In this document: piece after piece, positions 1 to 11,000 of the stretch
How the letters are laid out: every line of letters begins with the position of its first letter
Position numbering within the stretch: the first letter of the stretch is position 1
Assembly (NCBI GenBank): GCA_916610825.1
Contig: OU744452.1
Location: 3,073,543-3,137,542 of the forward strand
Reading direction: 5' to 3'
Length of the DNA stretch: 64,000 nt
Origin: Haliclystus octoradiatus
Lineage: Eukaryota; Cnidaria; Staurozoa; Stauromedusae; Haliclystidae
Program-made: the position numbers and the translations under genes
Notes under the pieces: model-generated
What the model was told of the DNA's origin: nothing
The model's database searches: none
Seen by the model: the letters and a program-made list of their open reading frames with translations, nothing else

Positions 1-2335
1 TTCGATATTGATATTATGTTACATCTTGTTTTCAATATTTCTACGCGCTAATTATAATACATTACAGATGTCGAATGAAAGAAAAGATGATCATGAATAA
101 ATTAATTATTTTGATAGAAAAACGAAAACAACTCATTTTGCCAGATTCGTGATATGCATATTTATTCAGAATTTATTGAAACGGACGCGATGGTTTATAG
201 AGTTGAAATGTTTAGTGCAGCTTCAAAGATATAAAATACCACAGCCGATGGTAATATTTAAATGCTCATGTTATGATGTCTGACGAAAAGGATAATTTAC
301 TATGTAGAAAATGAATCTACTTTACCATGCATTTGATCACGATATGAAATGATCATTTTTGTCAGAATTATTTCGAATAAAAGACAATCTTTATTTTATT
401 CTTATCGGGCGTACATTCTCTTTCGATAAAATATGGTTGTTAACTTATTATTGATTGGTGTATTAACTCAGAGAACCCGCTATTATGTATTTAAATGTTG
501 TTCGGAGATTATGCCGCTCGTATAGTTTTTATTTGGATCTCATTTGGAAAATGGTAAGTAGTATTTTAATAAATATTGTTTGCTATGATCGATTATTTCA
601 TGCAACCTTTTCACCTTTTATTTTTGTAACACAAGGTTTGTTACACTCACCCAAACTGTATTAACTATTTAAAAATGTTTTTAAATTATGTTTTTGTGCT
701 TTTAAATTCAAAGCAAAGTTTTTGAACGCTGAAATTATTATAATTATTATTATTTATCACAAATCATACGCTAAATTCAATTTAACTTTGTTAAATTTGA
801 TATACCTGAAATTAACTTTATTAAATGTTGATCAACGATAATAACAAGACACCGCTATTTTTATTCTCGAAACTGTAGTAACATACTGTGTCTTATTCGT
901 GTAGCAAGTCAACAAAATGAAATTTTAATTTTAATCGATGCCTATAATTCCTTCGTTAATTATGGAAGCAAAATCTGAAAATAAAAGGCTACAATTCCTT
1001 CCATACAATAAATGCCTGCCTGCTCAAAACCAAATGATTCATATTTTTATATTAAATAATAAATTATAGAAATACTTTTGTGCAATGCCTTGATTAATTC
1101 TAAACTCTATAATTTTAAACTGTAGACAGATAATCTATTCGAACTTTGAATATTTTTCGAATTGATCGAACGCCAACGTCATTTTGAAAATTCTTGCCAA
1201 GTTAATTTGTTTTTATGCCCCGCGATAGATTATTCATTTCAAAACAGATTGTTTGCTCAGTGTTCTCACAAGTTATATATCAAAATAGCCTTTTTAAAAG
1301 TGAAATGTTTTGTATCTCGATTTTGGTAAAAGTAATGAACGGCATTTGGTTTCATTATTAAATTAAATTAAGACCTAAAGTCTCTTTAATTTCATAGCGT
1401 TTGTGCCGCGCTATATGTATTGCTGATATCAACACTACATGAAATAGGTCTACGTTTCTTTGATATCAAAACATATTTTGTCTGGCCTAGTTATATTGGT
1501 AATTCAATGTAACTCAGTATTTCGTATTGTTTTAATTATCATAAAACTGATTCAGTTTTAAGTTTCACTTGTTCAAACAATTTACACGCAGCTTTTAAAT
1601 TCAAAGCAAAATATTTTTGTTCTGGGGATTTCAATTTGACTTCGATTTGGCTGCCCGCTAGATTATCGACCTATGAAATTTTTCAAAATCTCTGAATTTT
1701 TTAATGCAAGGATATAAAATAAAATATCTGATGAAGTATATTATTTTAAAACAACGTCATAGACCCATACTTTTCATACAACAAATTTGTTACTGTACAC
1801 GGTTATCTCGACACAAATGTTTGCATAATTTCCCGACAACGGATTATCCGTATTATATCGCCAGTAAGACGTACATAGGTCGCGGACAGACACAGAAATA
1901 TCGAAATATAGAAATATAGAAATATTGTGATATATAAACAGACAGTATTATGTATATAAGTGATATATATTGTAAAAAGTTAGATGTTTATCATTTAAAT
2001 TTAGAAATACGTAGTTAAAATAATAATTTATCCTATATTTGGCCAGATATTTCAAAGTTAGTGATGATTTGGAAGATTCCCTTGATAGATATACTACTAG
2101 AATGCTACATTAGTTTGAGTTTGAGACATTAGAAAATATTTTGGGGGTGAGCTATCCCTGCAGTGAAACATTCTAATAATGGCTGTACGTAGAAGTTGAT
2201 AATATAGGTCCATACTAGCCTACACACTGTAATGACACACCAATTAAAACAGACTGATTATACGGTTATATATAACTATATACATTCCAAATGTTTCTCG
2301 GTACACATCAACTGACCATTTGATTATGTTGGATC
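1..2335. other. AT-rich non-coding stretch, no gene supported
   Basis: I see no open frame with recognisable protein character and no known repeat family here. Short local repeats occur: a stretch reading TTTTAAATTCAAAGCAAA appears near 701 and again near 1592, and a GAAATATA run lies near 1895-1925. A donor-like ATGGTAAGTAG lies near 551, but no matching exon or acceptor could be tied to it. The stretch could be intron or flank of the gene at 8028, which is open at its 5' end. Confidence 0.6.
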
Positions 2336-2339
2336 GCAT

Positions 2340-2520
2340 TGTAGCGAGGCTATCCTCGTTTTGGTTTGAAGCCAACGCCCTTTATTAATATTTCTTGCTG
2401 TTTGCTGTATTTCAAGTTAGTTAGTTTTTGCTATGTCTATGTCTCAGAACAGTTGTTGTTACCATGTGACTTGTTGTCTTGGTTTATTTTACTGTTGTTT
2501 CTTGTGTGGCACACACAACA
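2340..2520 (+). repeat. 5' LTR of the Ty3/gypsy element
   Basis: This 181-bp repeat begins TGTAGCGAGG and ends CACACAACA. It matches 7149-7323 along its whole length. It carries a 6-bp insertion (tandem TATGTC) absent from the 3' copy. The bases GCAT precede it and also follow the 3' LTR. It is short for a Ty3/gypsy LTR but has proper TG...CA ends. Confidence 0.93.
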
Positions 2521-2602
2521 AAGTCAACTTCAGCGGTTGTCTGTTCGACACTGTGGATGTTTATTTGGTTTAGCTGGAACCTGTTGAATTTAATATTTAA
2601 TC

Positions 2603-3898
2603 ATGGGTGAAGAAGAAACTACTCAGGAGAGGCTGTTATTCTTGCCAATTACGGCACCTAGATTAAATAGTGCTGATCGAGAAGATGTTGCTCTTTTTAT
2701 GAGAAAATATCATCAGTATGAAAGTCTTGTTAGAGAAAGAACGGGTAGCGGAGCGGAGAGAGTTATTCCGTTGACGATAAAAGCATGCATCGAGCCTCTG
2801 CTTTTGAAAGCTATAGCGAAATACGAGTTGTACGTTGCACTTGAAGATTTAAGTGAAAATGCTATTAAAGATTTTTTGACAAGCAAATTGAATGTAGCTG
2901 ATAATGGCAGTTTACCCGATGCTGCAGCTATATTAAAAAGGGAGTTGAAAATGGACCTTAGTATCAGGGACAGTGACGCGCGTGTGCTGAAATTATTTCG
3001 TGATGCCGATAATATTTTGGAGTTACACGGAAGTGAATCTTTATTTGAAAAGGCATCGAATAAGAAACTTATGGTAGAATGTATTGTCTATGCTGTTCAA
3101 CAAGCGCCATTGAGAAACACTCTGAAGTCAGAATTAAAATTACGTCATTCAGAAGCGAAAAAGGACACTGGTAAGTTGTTTGCTTTATTGAAGGATTTAG
3201 CAGCAAAGTTTGAATTATTTAATTTTGACAAAACGCCATCCAACGAAAAGGGAAATGACTCACCCACTACAGTTAAGGGAGTGGTTGTGAAAACGTCAAC
3301 CAAAACCTGTTGGCATTGTAAAGGAAATCACTTAAGGTCTGATTGTCCGAAAATTAAGCAAAAGAACAATACTCAATCTGACACTAACACTGCTAAAAAG
3401 GGACCTCGAGATGGTTGTTTAAAATGTAAGGGAGATCATTGGTTGAACAAATGCCCTGATGCCCCTGAAGTTGAAAAAAAGGAACTTTTAAGTGCGTTTA
3501 CTAAGCCTTCTACAACACGCCAGGGAACAACTTATTCAAATTCAAATGTTGAAAATGTTAACGCTAAGAAAATTGATGTTAAGGGCCAACAAAATCGTGA
3601 CCAAAACGTTTTAATAAATGGTCAGATAAGTGCCAGATATGTGTTAGACACTGGAGCGGAAGAAACGTTTATCTCTGAAGCATTAGCAAATGATATTTCA
3701 AAGAATACTTCGGCTTTTATTGAGCCTTTATTAAAGCCGCTAAGTGTGCTGTACGCTAAGAAAGGAGCTAACATAATTGCCGACAAAAAGATATGTGTTG
3801 ATTTGGAGCTTACAACAAATGCCGGATTATTAATTGTTAGAAAAGTTAATTGCATTATTCTAAATGATAATTGTTGCAAACACTTGGCATTGACGTAG
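2603..3898 (+). CDS. gag-protease of the Ty3/gypsy element
   Basis: A 431-residue open frame begins 82 bp after the 5' LTR. The N-terminal two thirds are charged and helical, as expected for a capsid region, without a sharper match. Two zinc knuckles follow at about residues 237-249 and 272-284, both C-x2-C-x3-H-x4-C, one residue shorter than the usual retroviral C-x2-C-x4-H-x4-C. An aspartic protease follows, with the active-site motif VLDTGAEETF at about residue 348. Gag would form the particle and the protease would process the polyprotein. The frame ends shortly after the protease, and pol resumes in the -1 frame with a 28-base overlap. The overlap could be programmed frameshifting, but it lies late in the protease, so decay by an indel is also plausible. 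Confidence 0.88.
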   Translation: MGEEETTQERLLFLPITAPRLNSADREDVALFMRKYHQYESLVRERTGSGAERVIPLTIKACIEPLLLKAIAKYELYVALEDLSENAIKDFLTSKLNVADNGSLPDAAAILKRELKMDLSIRDSDARVLKLFRDADNILELHGSESLFEKASNKKLMVECIVYAVQQAPLRNTLKSELKLRHSEAKKDTGKLFALLKDLAAKFELFNFDKTPSNEKGNDSPTTVKGVVVKTSTKTCWHCKGNHLRSDCPKIKQKNNTQSDTNTAKKGPRDGCLKCKGDHWLNKCPDAPEVEKKELLSAFTKPSTTRQGTTYSNSNVENVNAKKIDVKGQQNRDQNVLINGQISARYVLDTGAEETFISEALANDISKNTSAFIEPLLKPLSVLYAKKGANIIADKKICVDLELTTNAGLLIVRKVNCIILNDNCCKHLALT

Positions 3899-4566
3899 AT
3901 GCTATGATTGCCGCCTTAGCAACGCAACAAAGCACCGTTTCTCAAAGTGAATTGAAATCAATACATTATGTTTCACCTGTTAATGATAATGAGGTGAATG
4001 ATTGTAATGAGACAGAGAATATTTGTATTGGTCCTAATTGCCAAGACGAGGCATTGAAAACTGTTTTAAATAATTTACCTGAAGGCTTGACCGCAAACAA
4101 CAGGTCGGCCTTATCAGATCTTGTTACAAAGTACGGTGACTTATGGAGGGTAAATTTAGGCCCGGACGAGCCAGCCCTAGTTACACCGATGACTGTAGAT
4201 ATAGCTGATGTGGAGCCAATTAGATGTCGTCAACGTCGTTGCGCACCGAGTCATCAAGATTATCTCCATGATCATGTCAAGAAACTGGAGGCTTATGGTC
4301 TTGTTAGAAGGAACACCAAAGCAAAATGGGCGTCACCTGCGTTTGTTGTATCCTCTGGAAATGGAAAACCTCGCATGGTTGTTGACCTCCGGGCAGTAAA
4401 CAATGTCACTAAGAGAACTAATTGGCCTATGCCGAATATTGAAGTACTGCTACAACAGTTACAAGGTATGAATGTATTTGCAAGTCTAGATTTGTTTAAA
4501 GGATATTTGCAAAGTCCATTAGATGTCAGTTCACAAGAATACCATTCTTTTATGACACTGGAGTAA
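3871..4566 (+). pseudogene. pol fragment: protease end and N-terminal half of reverse transcriptase
   Basis: This 231-residue frame overlaps the end of gag in the -1 register. Its first residues (LGIDVDAMI) look like the C-terminal strand of the retropepsin, so the protease itself is split across two frames. From about residue 95 it shows reverse-transcriptase landmarks: WASPAFVV, then GKPRMVVDLRAVN, then FASLDLFKGYLQSPLD, which carries the first catalytic aspartate. It stops at TAA 4564-4566, just where the fingers/palm should continue. The next recognisable piece, near 4569-4600, is in another frame, and the block usually found between is too short. I infer a small deletion of a few tens of bases with two frame changes. 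The enzyme is therefore broken here. Confidence 0.87.
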
Positions 4567-4603
4567 TAATGGGAGCTACGGATAGTGTACAATACTTCAG
4601 TCC

Positions 4604-6574
4604 ATGATGCAGTCTATTATTGATGAGAGTCCCTACGCTGATTACATTTTGGTATGGGTAGATGATATACTAATATTTTCACCTGATTTTGATACATTAC
4701 TGAGAGTTCTGGACTCGCTATTTGGTTTGTTAGAAAAGTACAAATTAAAAGTCAATGCAATGAAAAGCTGTTTGTACAAAACATCAATCCGTTGGTGCGG
4801 TCGCATCATATCTTCAGAAGGGATTAAATTTGATCCTTCTCGTATTGATGCGTTAATAAATTTGAGTTTACCACGCACTGCTGCACAACTGCAGCAATTT
4901 ATTTGTGCACTAAATTGGATGAGAACCAGTCTCCCTAATTTTGCTGAGCTGGTATCTCCTTTGAGAGCGCAATTGGAGAAAGCATTTACTTTATGTGGAT
5001 CTCGTTCTAAGAGAAGTGCAGCTACAATTTTACTAGATGACTTGGGATGGGATGAAAACGCTAGCAAGTCGTTTGAAAACTGTAAAAAGTTGTTAGAACA
5101 AGCCGTAACATTAGCTCATTTGGATTCTGAGAAGGAATTATGCTTATTTACCGATGCTAGTATTGATTTTTGGTCCATTGTAGCTACTCAAGTACCACAT
5201 GGACAGTTGTCCTTACCAGTTGATCAACAAGAGCATGAACCGTTGGTGTTTATGAGTGGTAAGTTTACTGGATCTTCTTCTCGTTGGTCTATTGTTGAAA
5301 AGGAGGCGTTTCCTATTATTGAAGCAGTTGACCGCCTTGATTACCTGTTATTGCGACCACAGGGATTTCGGATTTTTACGGATTATCGTAACTTGATGTA
5401 CATTTTTGATCCTTTTACCGTAAATGCTACTATTAAACGTCACGTTGCTGATCGATTACAACGCTGGGCGTTGAGTTTGATGTGTTACAATTACAGAATT
5501 GAGCATATACCTGGAGAATTAAATGTATGGTCGGATTTGTTAACCCACTGGGGAGTTGACTGTATTACAGATACTGTTACTGTAAAAGCTGTTATTTGTA
5601 CGCCTGATGCTACTAAGTCTTTGTTTGAGCCAGAGACATGGCCTTTATTGGCAGAACTTGTTGACTTACACGACAATGGCACTCCTGACTCAACATTTGC
5701 GAGAGATGGCGGAGGATTGTACCGAAATCACAACAATGCAATATGGATTCCCGAGGACCATGATATTCGCTATCGGTTATTGGTTTTTGCTCATGATGGT
5801 GCCAGTGGTCATAGACGCAGTGAAGCTATGATGTCAATACTGAAGAACCGGTTTGCATGGAAAGGTATGAAACATGACGTATCTATGTTTTGTAAGTCTT
5901 GCTTGCATTGTTTATTGGCTGATGGTCAGACTATTATCCCGAGACCTTTTGGTGATGTAATTCATGCAGATGCACCAAACGAAGTGATTCATTTTGATTA
6001 TCTTTTTATGAGGAAACGTGATGAACATTGTCCATATTCTTATGCTTTGGTTCTTAAAGATGATTTCTCTGGATTTGTTGAACTGATACCAACAGCAACA
6101 GCTGATTCTCAACCAGTTGTACACGCCCTCATTGATTGGTTTAAAAGGTATGGAATTGTTAAAATGTGGGTATCTGATCAAGGGACTCATTTTCTTAATG
6201 TTGTAATGGAAGAATTGAGAAGATTGATGCACGCTCAGCATCATTATGTTACTGCTTATTCGCCATGGGCAAACGGTACTGTCGAAAGAGTGAACAGAGA
6301 CATATTGTTTATTGTTCGATGTATTTTATCAGAGTTGAGATTGACTGAAACTACTTGGCCTGATGTACTACCTTTGGTCCAGTCTGCTATCAATCACAGT
6401 CCATCTCGTTACCTTGGAAACCGAGCACCTGTTACTGCTTTTACTGGGTTGCCGGAAAGTTCACCCCTTGATTGTATTTATGTACCTCGATTAGAGACAT
6501 CTTTACAGCTACCAACTACTGATGCTATTAAAGCAAAAATTGCAAAGCAAAGATTCTTTACAAGCCTTGCATAG
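4604..6574 (+). pseudogene. pol fragment: RT C-terminal half, RNase H and integrase
   Basis: This 656-residue frame opens in the RT palm, with VWVDDILIF at residues 18-26 (the YxDD box with V at the variable position and W replacing Y). RNase H follows, with LFTDAS at about residue 182 and the SRWSIVEKEA and FTDYRNL motifs downstream. The integrase zinc finger is H-x6-H near residue 396 and CKSC near 430. The integrase core has D at about 464 (HFDYL), D at about 525 (SDQGTHF) and E at about 561 (NGTVERVNR). The last two are separated by 35 residues, the classical D,D35E spacing. All visible catalytic residues of integrase and RNase H are present. The frame shifts out near 6560, and the C-terminus continues in the frame starting near 6522. 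Confidence 0.92.
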
Positions 6575-7085
6575 TGAGATTACTGCGTGTAAAGATAAAC
6601 GTCGACAAGAAAATGCTCAGCTACGATCAAACAGTAAAGCTGTGAAACCCGTGAATTTCCGTGAAGGAGATTTTGTTTTGGCGTCACGAGTCTTAAATAA
6701 ATCTGGCGGAAAATTGAGAGTAAAATAGCAAGGTCCAATGCGTATTACGGAAGTTGTGAATCCGTATGTCTACGTAGTCGAGAGTCTGATTAACGGAGAA
6801 AAAAAGACCTGCCATTCGAGTCGTCTTAAATATTATCATGACGATTCATTAAATGTTACAGAAGAGTTAAAAGAGCAAATCGCACATGATGACATAGGAT
6901 TTATTGTAGAGGATATCTTACGTGTAAGATTCAATGAAGACTACGATCGATGGGAATTGTATATTCAATAGCAGGGATTTGAAAGTGGAGAAAATTCATG
7001 GGAGCCATTCAGCACCCTATGGCTTGATGTGCCAAAGTTGATTGAAAACTATATAAACAAGAGTTGCGATAACTTAAAGTTTAAA
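6522..7085 (+). pseudogene. pol C-terminus: integrase GPY/F module and chromodomain, with two TAG stops
   Basis: Continues integrase in a shifted frame. After a basic linker comes the GPY/F module (QGPMRITEVV...PYVYVVESL, from 6729). From about 6894 a chromodomain is clear: GFIVEDILRVR, then DRWELYIQ, then after a stop QGF...NSWEP and a C-terminal LIENYI helix. Two in-frame TAG codons break it, at 6726-6728 and 6969-6971. Both sit where a tryptophan (TGG) is expected, before QGP and before QGF. The frame ends at TAA 7083-7085, 63 bp before the 3' LTR. A chromodomain on integrase usually steers insertion toward particular chromatin marks; here that role is inferred from family knowledge only. 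Confidence 0.85.
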
Positions 7086-7148
7086 AATTATGTTAAAGGA
7101 CTGCTATCATAAATAATTTGCTGTAACCTTAGTTTTAGAGGAGAGATA

Positions 7149-7323
7149 TGTAGCGAGGCTATCATCGTTTTGGTTTGAAGCCAACGCCCTTTATTAATAT
7201 TTCTTGCTGTTTGCTGTATTTCAAGTTAGTTAGCTTTTGCTATGACTCAGAACAGTTGTTGTTACCATGTGACTTGATGTCTTGGTTTATTTTACTGTTG
7301 TTTTTTGTGTGGCACACACCACA
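7149..7323 (+). repeat. 3' LTR of the Ty3/gypsy element
   Basis: This 175-bp copy of the 2340-2520 LTR begins TGTAGCGAGG and ends CACACCACA. It is preceded by a purine-rich tract (about 7136-7147), the likely plus-strand primer site, and followed by GCAT, the target duplication. Confidence 0.93.
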
Positions 7324-8027
7324 GCATTTTCAACCTGTTAGATTAGATTTATTTTAGGTTTAAATTATTCTCCTTTTTATTTCATCATTTTTTCAAACAT
7401 TTTTTTTTTCAAACAGAGGTGCCACTACTATAACTATTTAAATTATACATTATTAACTCAATATTACTTTTTCTAGGAATCTATTATCAGCTGTTAAAAC
7501 ATATCATTCATTTAACTTGTAATATAAAATTTCAGTGAATCAATATGCAAAGACCAAAAAGAAATAAGGAAAATACATTTGTCAACCAACTGGTTAGTTT
7601 GTCTTCTAAATTGTGCAACATCCAACAACCATATGAAACATTAGCAATGATAGCAATCACAAAGCTTAGAGTGACACTCAGATAAGCATGTTTCAAAATG
7701 GATAAAAGGAATGTCAATGATGTTTTTGAATGTCTCTATTTAACTTTATATGCTTGTGCCGCATCACTATCTATCACTGTAAGGATTTTCATACCTACCT
7801 AAAGACGTTCCTAGCAAATACTCATTAGAATGACAACAGTAGGACGTTTTGCTATCATCTAAATTAATGGATTAATAAAAACCTTGTATTTATTAATTTA
7901 ATAAAGGCAGTCTGGTATGGAAGTCTTTTAGTCTATGCTTTCTCTCTACTTCGTGTGACTATTCGTGCATAGGTAGGATACATTTGCAATTTATTGTTCT
8001 TATATTTGCTTTTCAATTTCCTTCCAG
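7324..8027. other. AT-rich gap between LTR element and first supported exon
   Basis: No repeat or confident gene is seen. One weak possible exon (7477-7518: acceptor TTCTAG, donor GTAATA, 42 bp, open in the same phase as the gene downstream) could belong to the DUF4806-like gene, but nothing in its short peptide supports it. Confidence 0.5.
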
Positions 8028-11000
8028 CGGTTGATATTGATGATGATGTGTCAGAAGCATCTATGCATGAAGAACGAGAAGTGTCTAGTACATGTAAATT
8101 TCCATTTACTCACTACTCCATAGCCTAGCATGGTACACATTGTGTTCGTTAATGCACATTTTGATTGCACGCATTAGAAGGGCACTCTCTAGCTGTATAC
8201 TTAGCTGTCTACTATCATGGAAGGTCTACTATCATGGAAGGCCTTCAAAGTGGCACAAATTTAAGTTTGATCAAAATTCCAACATAGAACTTAATAATTT
8301 TAGTGAAGTATACTTTCTATTCATTAGTATTACCGTAACATTTCAATTTGTCACTATCAACAACTTGAACCATTCTCTGTTTATAGAAATGCTGCTCACA
8401 GCAACTGTATTTTGTTTGCAGATTCATCTAGGTTACTTGCCAATCCTTATCCACGAAGACCACTATCACAAAGCTATGTGGCTGACAATCATCCTTTGCG
8501 TTAGTAAATTTACAAATTTTATATTGTAGTTGCAAAACTTCAAAATTATTGAACACTGCTTGATTTGTTTAATAGGCTGACGTTCCTATTTTTTACTTAT
8601 ATATATAGAATTCAGCTCTTTGCAACTACCAAGTCCTTATCAGAAAAGAAGTGCAAATCAACATACTTGTAAGAATAGGCCTACATATTCCTACTTATTA
8701 ATTGCATCACAACTCTTTAGCCTAAAGTTATTAAAGTTATATGAAACTTTTTCATAAATATTATTTGCTTTCAGATTCAAGTCAATTATCACCAATGAAT
8801 GTGTCCATCAACAACGCTGATGTAACTAGTCATCCATCGACATGTGAGTAAATTCATGTAGACTATGTTAATCATATTATTATACAGTAGCCTATTCAAT
8901 TTTTCATTCATCAATTACATTTCTAAACTCAATTTCAGATTCAAGTCAATTACCACAAATCAGTGTAACTAGTCATCGATCGACATGTGAGTAAATTTAT
9001 GTAGGCTATGTTAATCTTATTATTATACAGTAGCCTATTCAATTTTTCATTCATCAATTACATTTCTAAACTCAATTTCAGATTCAAGTCAATTACCACA
9101 AATCAGTGTAGCTAGCCATCGATCGACATGTGAGTAAATTCATGTAGACTATGTTAATATTATTAATAGCAAGCACCAGCCGGATATGTGGCTTGCAATC
9201 GACTTACGCGTAACTGAATTCTTCTATAGTTGCAGCAGTAGGCCTACAATTATTTAAAGTTTGGACTATTTTAATTGGGGATTGCTTGGACTCCATTGAT
9301 TGTATATACATTTTTAAAGGTGATTTAGATATGTTCAAAATGTTTCTCAAACAGATTATCCTTAACCACCAGCTTCAAATCAACTTAAAAGTGGCAGCCA
9401 ATGAAATTGATTATATAATTATTTGTAAATTCAGTAACTAATTTTATAATTTGATTTCAGATGAAAGTCAACTGCATTCAACAGATGCACCATCATTATC
9501 CAGTAACAAAGCAGAAAATGTTTCAACAGGTGATAACATTTAACAGATTATTAAAATTTTGAAAATCAGACAAGCATGGTTCATGTGAATGCAGCTTACA
9601 TCTATTTATAAATATTCCTGAATGTCAGTGAGCCAGAAAAGTGTTTGGAAACATTTGAAACACTTATTTTATATGAAGAATGAAGTATTCAACTCTTTGC
9701 AACAAATACCATCATCTCATGATCTAAGGGATGGTCTGCACAAAGAACATTGTAAGTATATCTGTCCTTATATGCAGCATTAAATATTAAGTTATTTATT
9801 TATTGTATAGGATCAATTATTGATTGTGATTTATGATAATTGTGTAATTGTCTACTATTTTTCTCCTTGGAATTCATCCAAATACTAGGCCTCCAATGCT
9901 GCTTTCAGGATATTTTTTGTGTTACCTGTGATTACTATTACATGATAAAACACAATCATCCTATACAATCAAAACCATTCCAATTTTGAACACTGTACAA
10001 TGCATGAATGATAATTTTTTTCAAACTCAGGTCTATTACCTTCAGCCAATGTCTCTACGCCATCTGGTCATCATCTTCCCCGTGAGTGTACATACAAAAC
10101 GTGAGAATCAAGCCACACTTTTATGTAACTTCAATTTCTATGTAACTTTGCTTTGTTTTCATAATCTAGAACCCTTCTCTACCACCTCATCATCGGAAAG
10201 TTGAACTACATTGTTGCACTGCAATTCAGATAGTGATTTGGATAGTAAGTATAAATAGTGGATTCCAATGTTCTGTTTACTAGCTACATCAATATGTGTG
10301 TAATGTCCATTTTACATCTGAAGTCAATCTAACCATTGTGTACTGTATCTAGTTGTAGAATCTTACGAAAATAATCTTGGTGTGGAGAGGGAACTGACGA
10401 ATTATCCAATATCTCAAGGAAGTATGTATGACACAGAAGCTCCATTATACAGTGTCAATAATTATATAATGTTATTTAGCTGGTTTTAAGTTGCTGTGTG
10501 CCCTTTAGGATTTCAGAAACGAGTAATGTGCCTTCTACTGCAGATTCGAAAAGATCTGCACACCAATACCTTAAACCAATGCTTAAACAAATCAGGTGAG
10601 AATAATTTTCAGTTAAACATTTGCATAAAGTCAATACTTTCATATGGTTGATCTATGTTTACTACTGTGCCTCGTTTCGCCAATCAATGTAATATCATTA
10701 TCTATGTGTGTTCACTAGGTTTATCGGCTAGGAACTTGAAGTATGTTGATTTGATGGAGGAGTTTGATGAGTTGGAAAATGATATTGAGTCTGACACTGA
10801 GTACCAACACTTTGTAAGTAAAATATGATTGCACAATACTGCTCTCAAAAATGAATCTCAAAATGGGATCAACATAGCAAATGAAGCTATCCCATATAAT
10901 AATAATAATAATAATTTTACATTTTCAAACAAAACTGAACTCCCATTTAAAGTAAAGTGAATGTTTGAACTGGCTTTGCTGGTTTGTGTCACAAGCCAAA

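Larger units (their letters stand above)
2340..7323 (+). mobile_element. Ty3/gypsy LTR retrotransposon with chromodomain, degenerate
   Basis: This is a complete but inactivated LTR element. Two direct LTRs begin TG and end CA, and they are flanked by the 4-bp duplication GCAT (2336-2339 and 7324-7327). Between them lie gag with zinc knuckles, an aspartic protease (DTGA), reverse transcriptase, RNase H, integrase and a C-terminal chromodomain, in Ty3/gypsy order (integrase after RNase H). The LTRs differ by about six substitutions and one 6-bp indel, roughly 96-97% identity, so insertion was not very ancient. The pol region is broken by frame changes near 3880, 4560-4604 and 6560 and by two in-frame TAG codons (6726, 6969). 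A purine-rich tract lies just before the 3' LTR. No tRNA primer-binding site starting TGG is obvious just after the 5' LTR. Confidence 0.93.

Noticed and set aside
540..560. ATG-GTAAGTAG as a first exon donor
   Set aside because: Its phase does not fit the first supported exon at 8028 and no other evidence ties them.
2521..2560. tRNA primer-binding site after the 5' LTR
   Set aside because: No TGG-initiated match to a tRNA 3' end could be recognised; the priming mode is left open.
7477..7518. Possible upstream exon of the DUF4806-like gene
   Set aside because: Splice sites and phase fit, but it is only 42 bp, and its peptide has no support. Kept as a weak possibility only.
8629..8670. AG/GT-bounded candidate exon
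   Set aside because: Reading in the gene's phase gives an immediate TAA at the junction.
9709..9755. AG/GT-bounded candidate exon near 9730
   Set aside because: The likely length (23 bp) breaks the frame between neighbouring exons.
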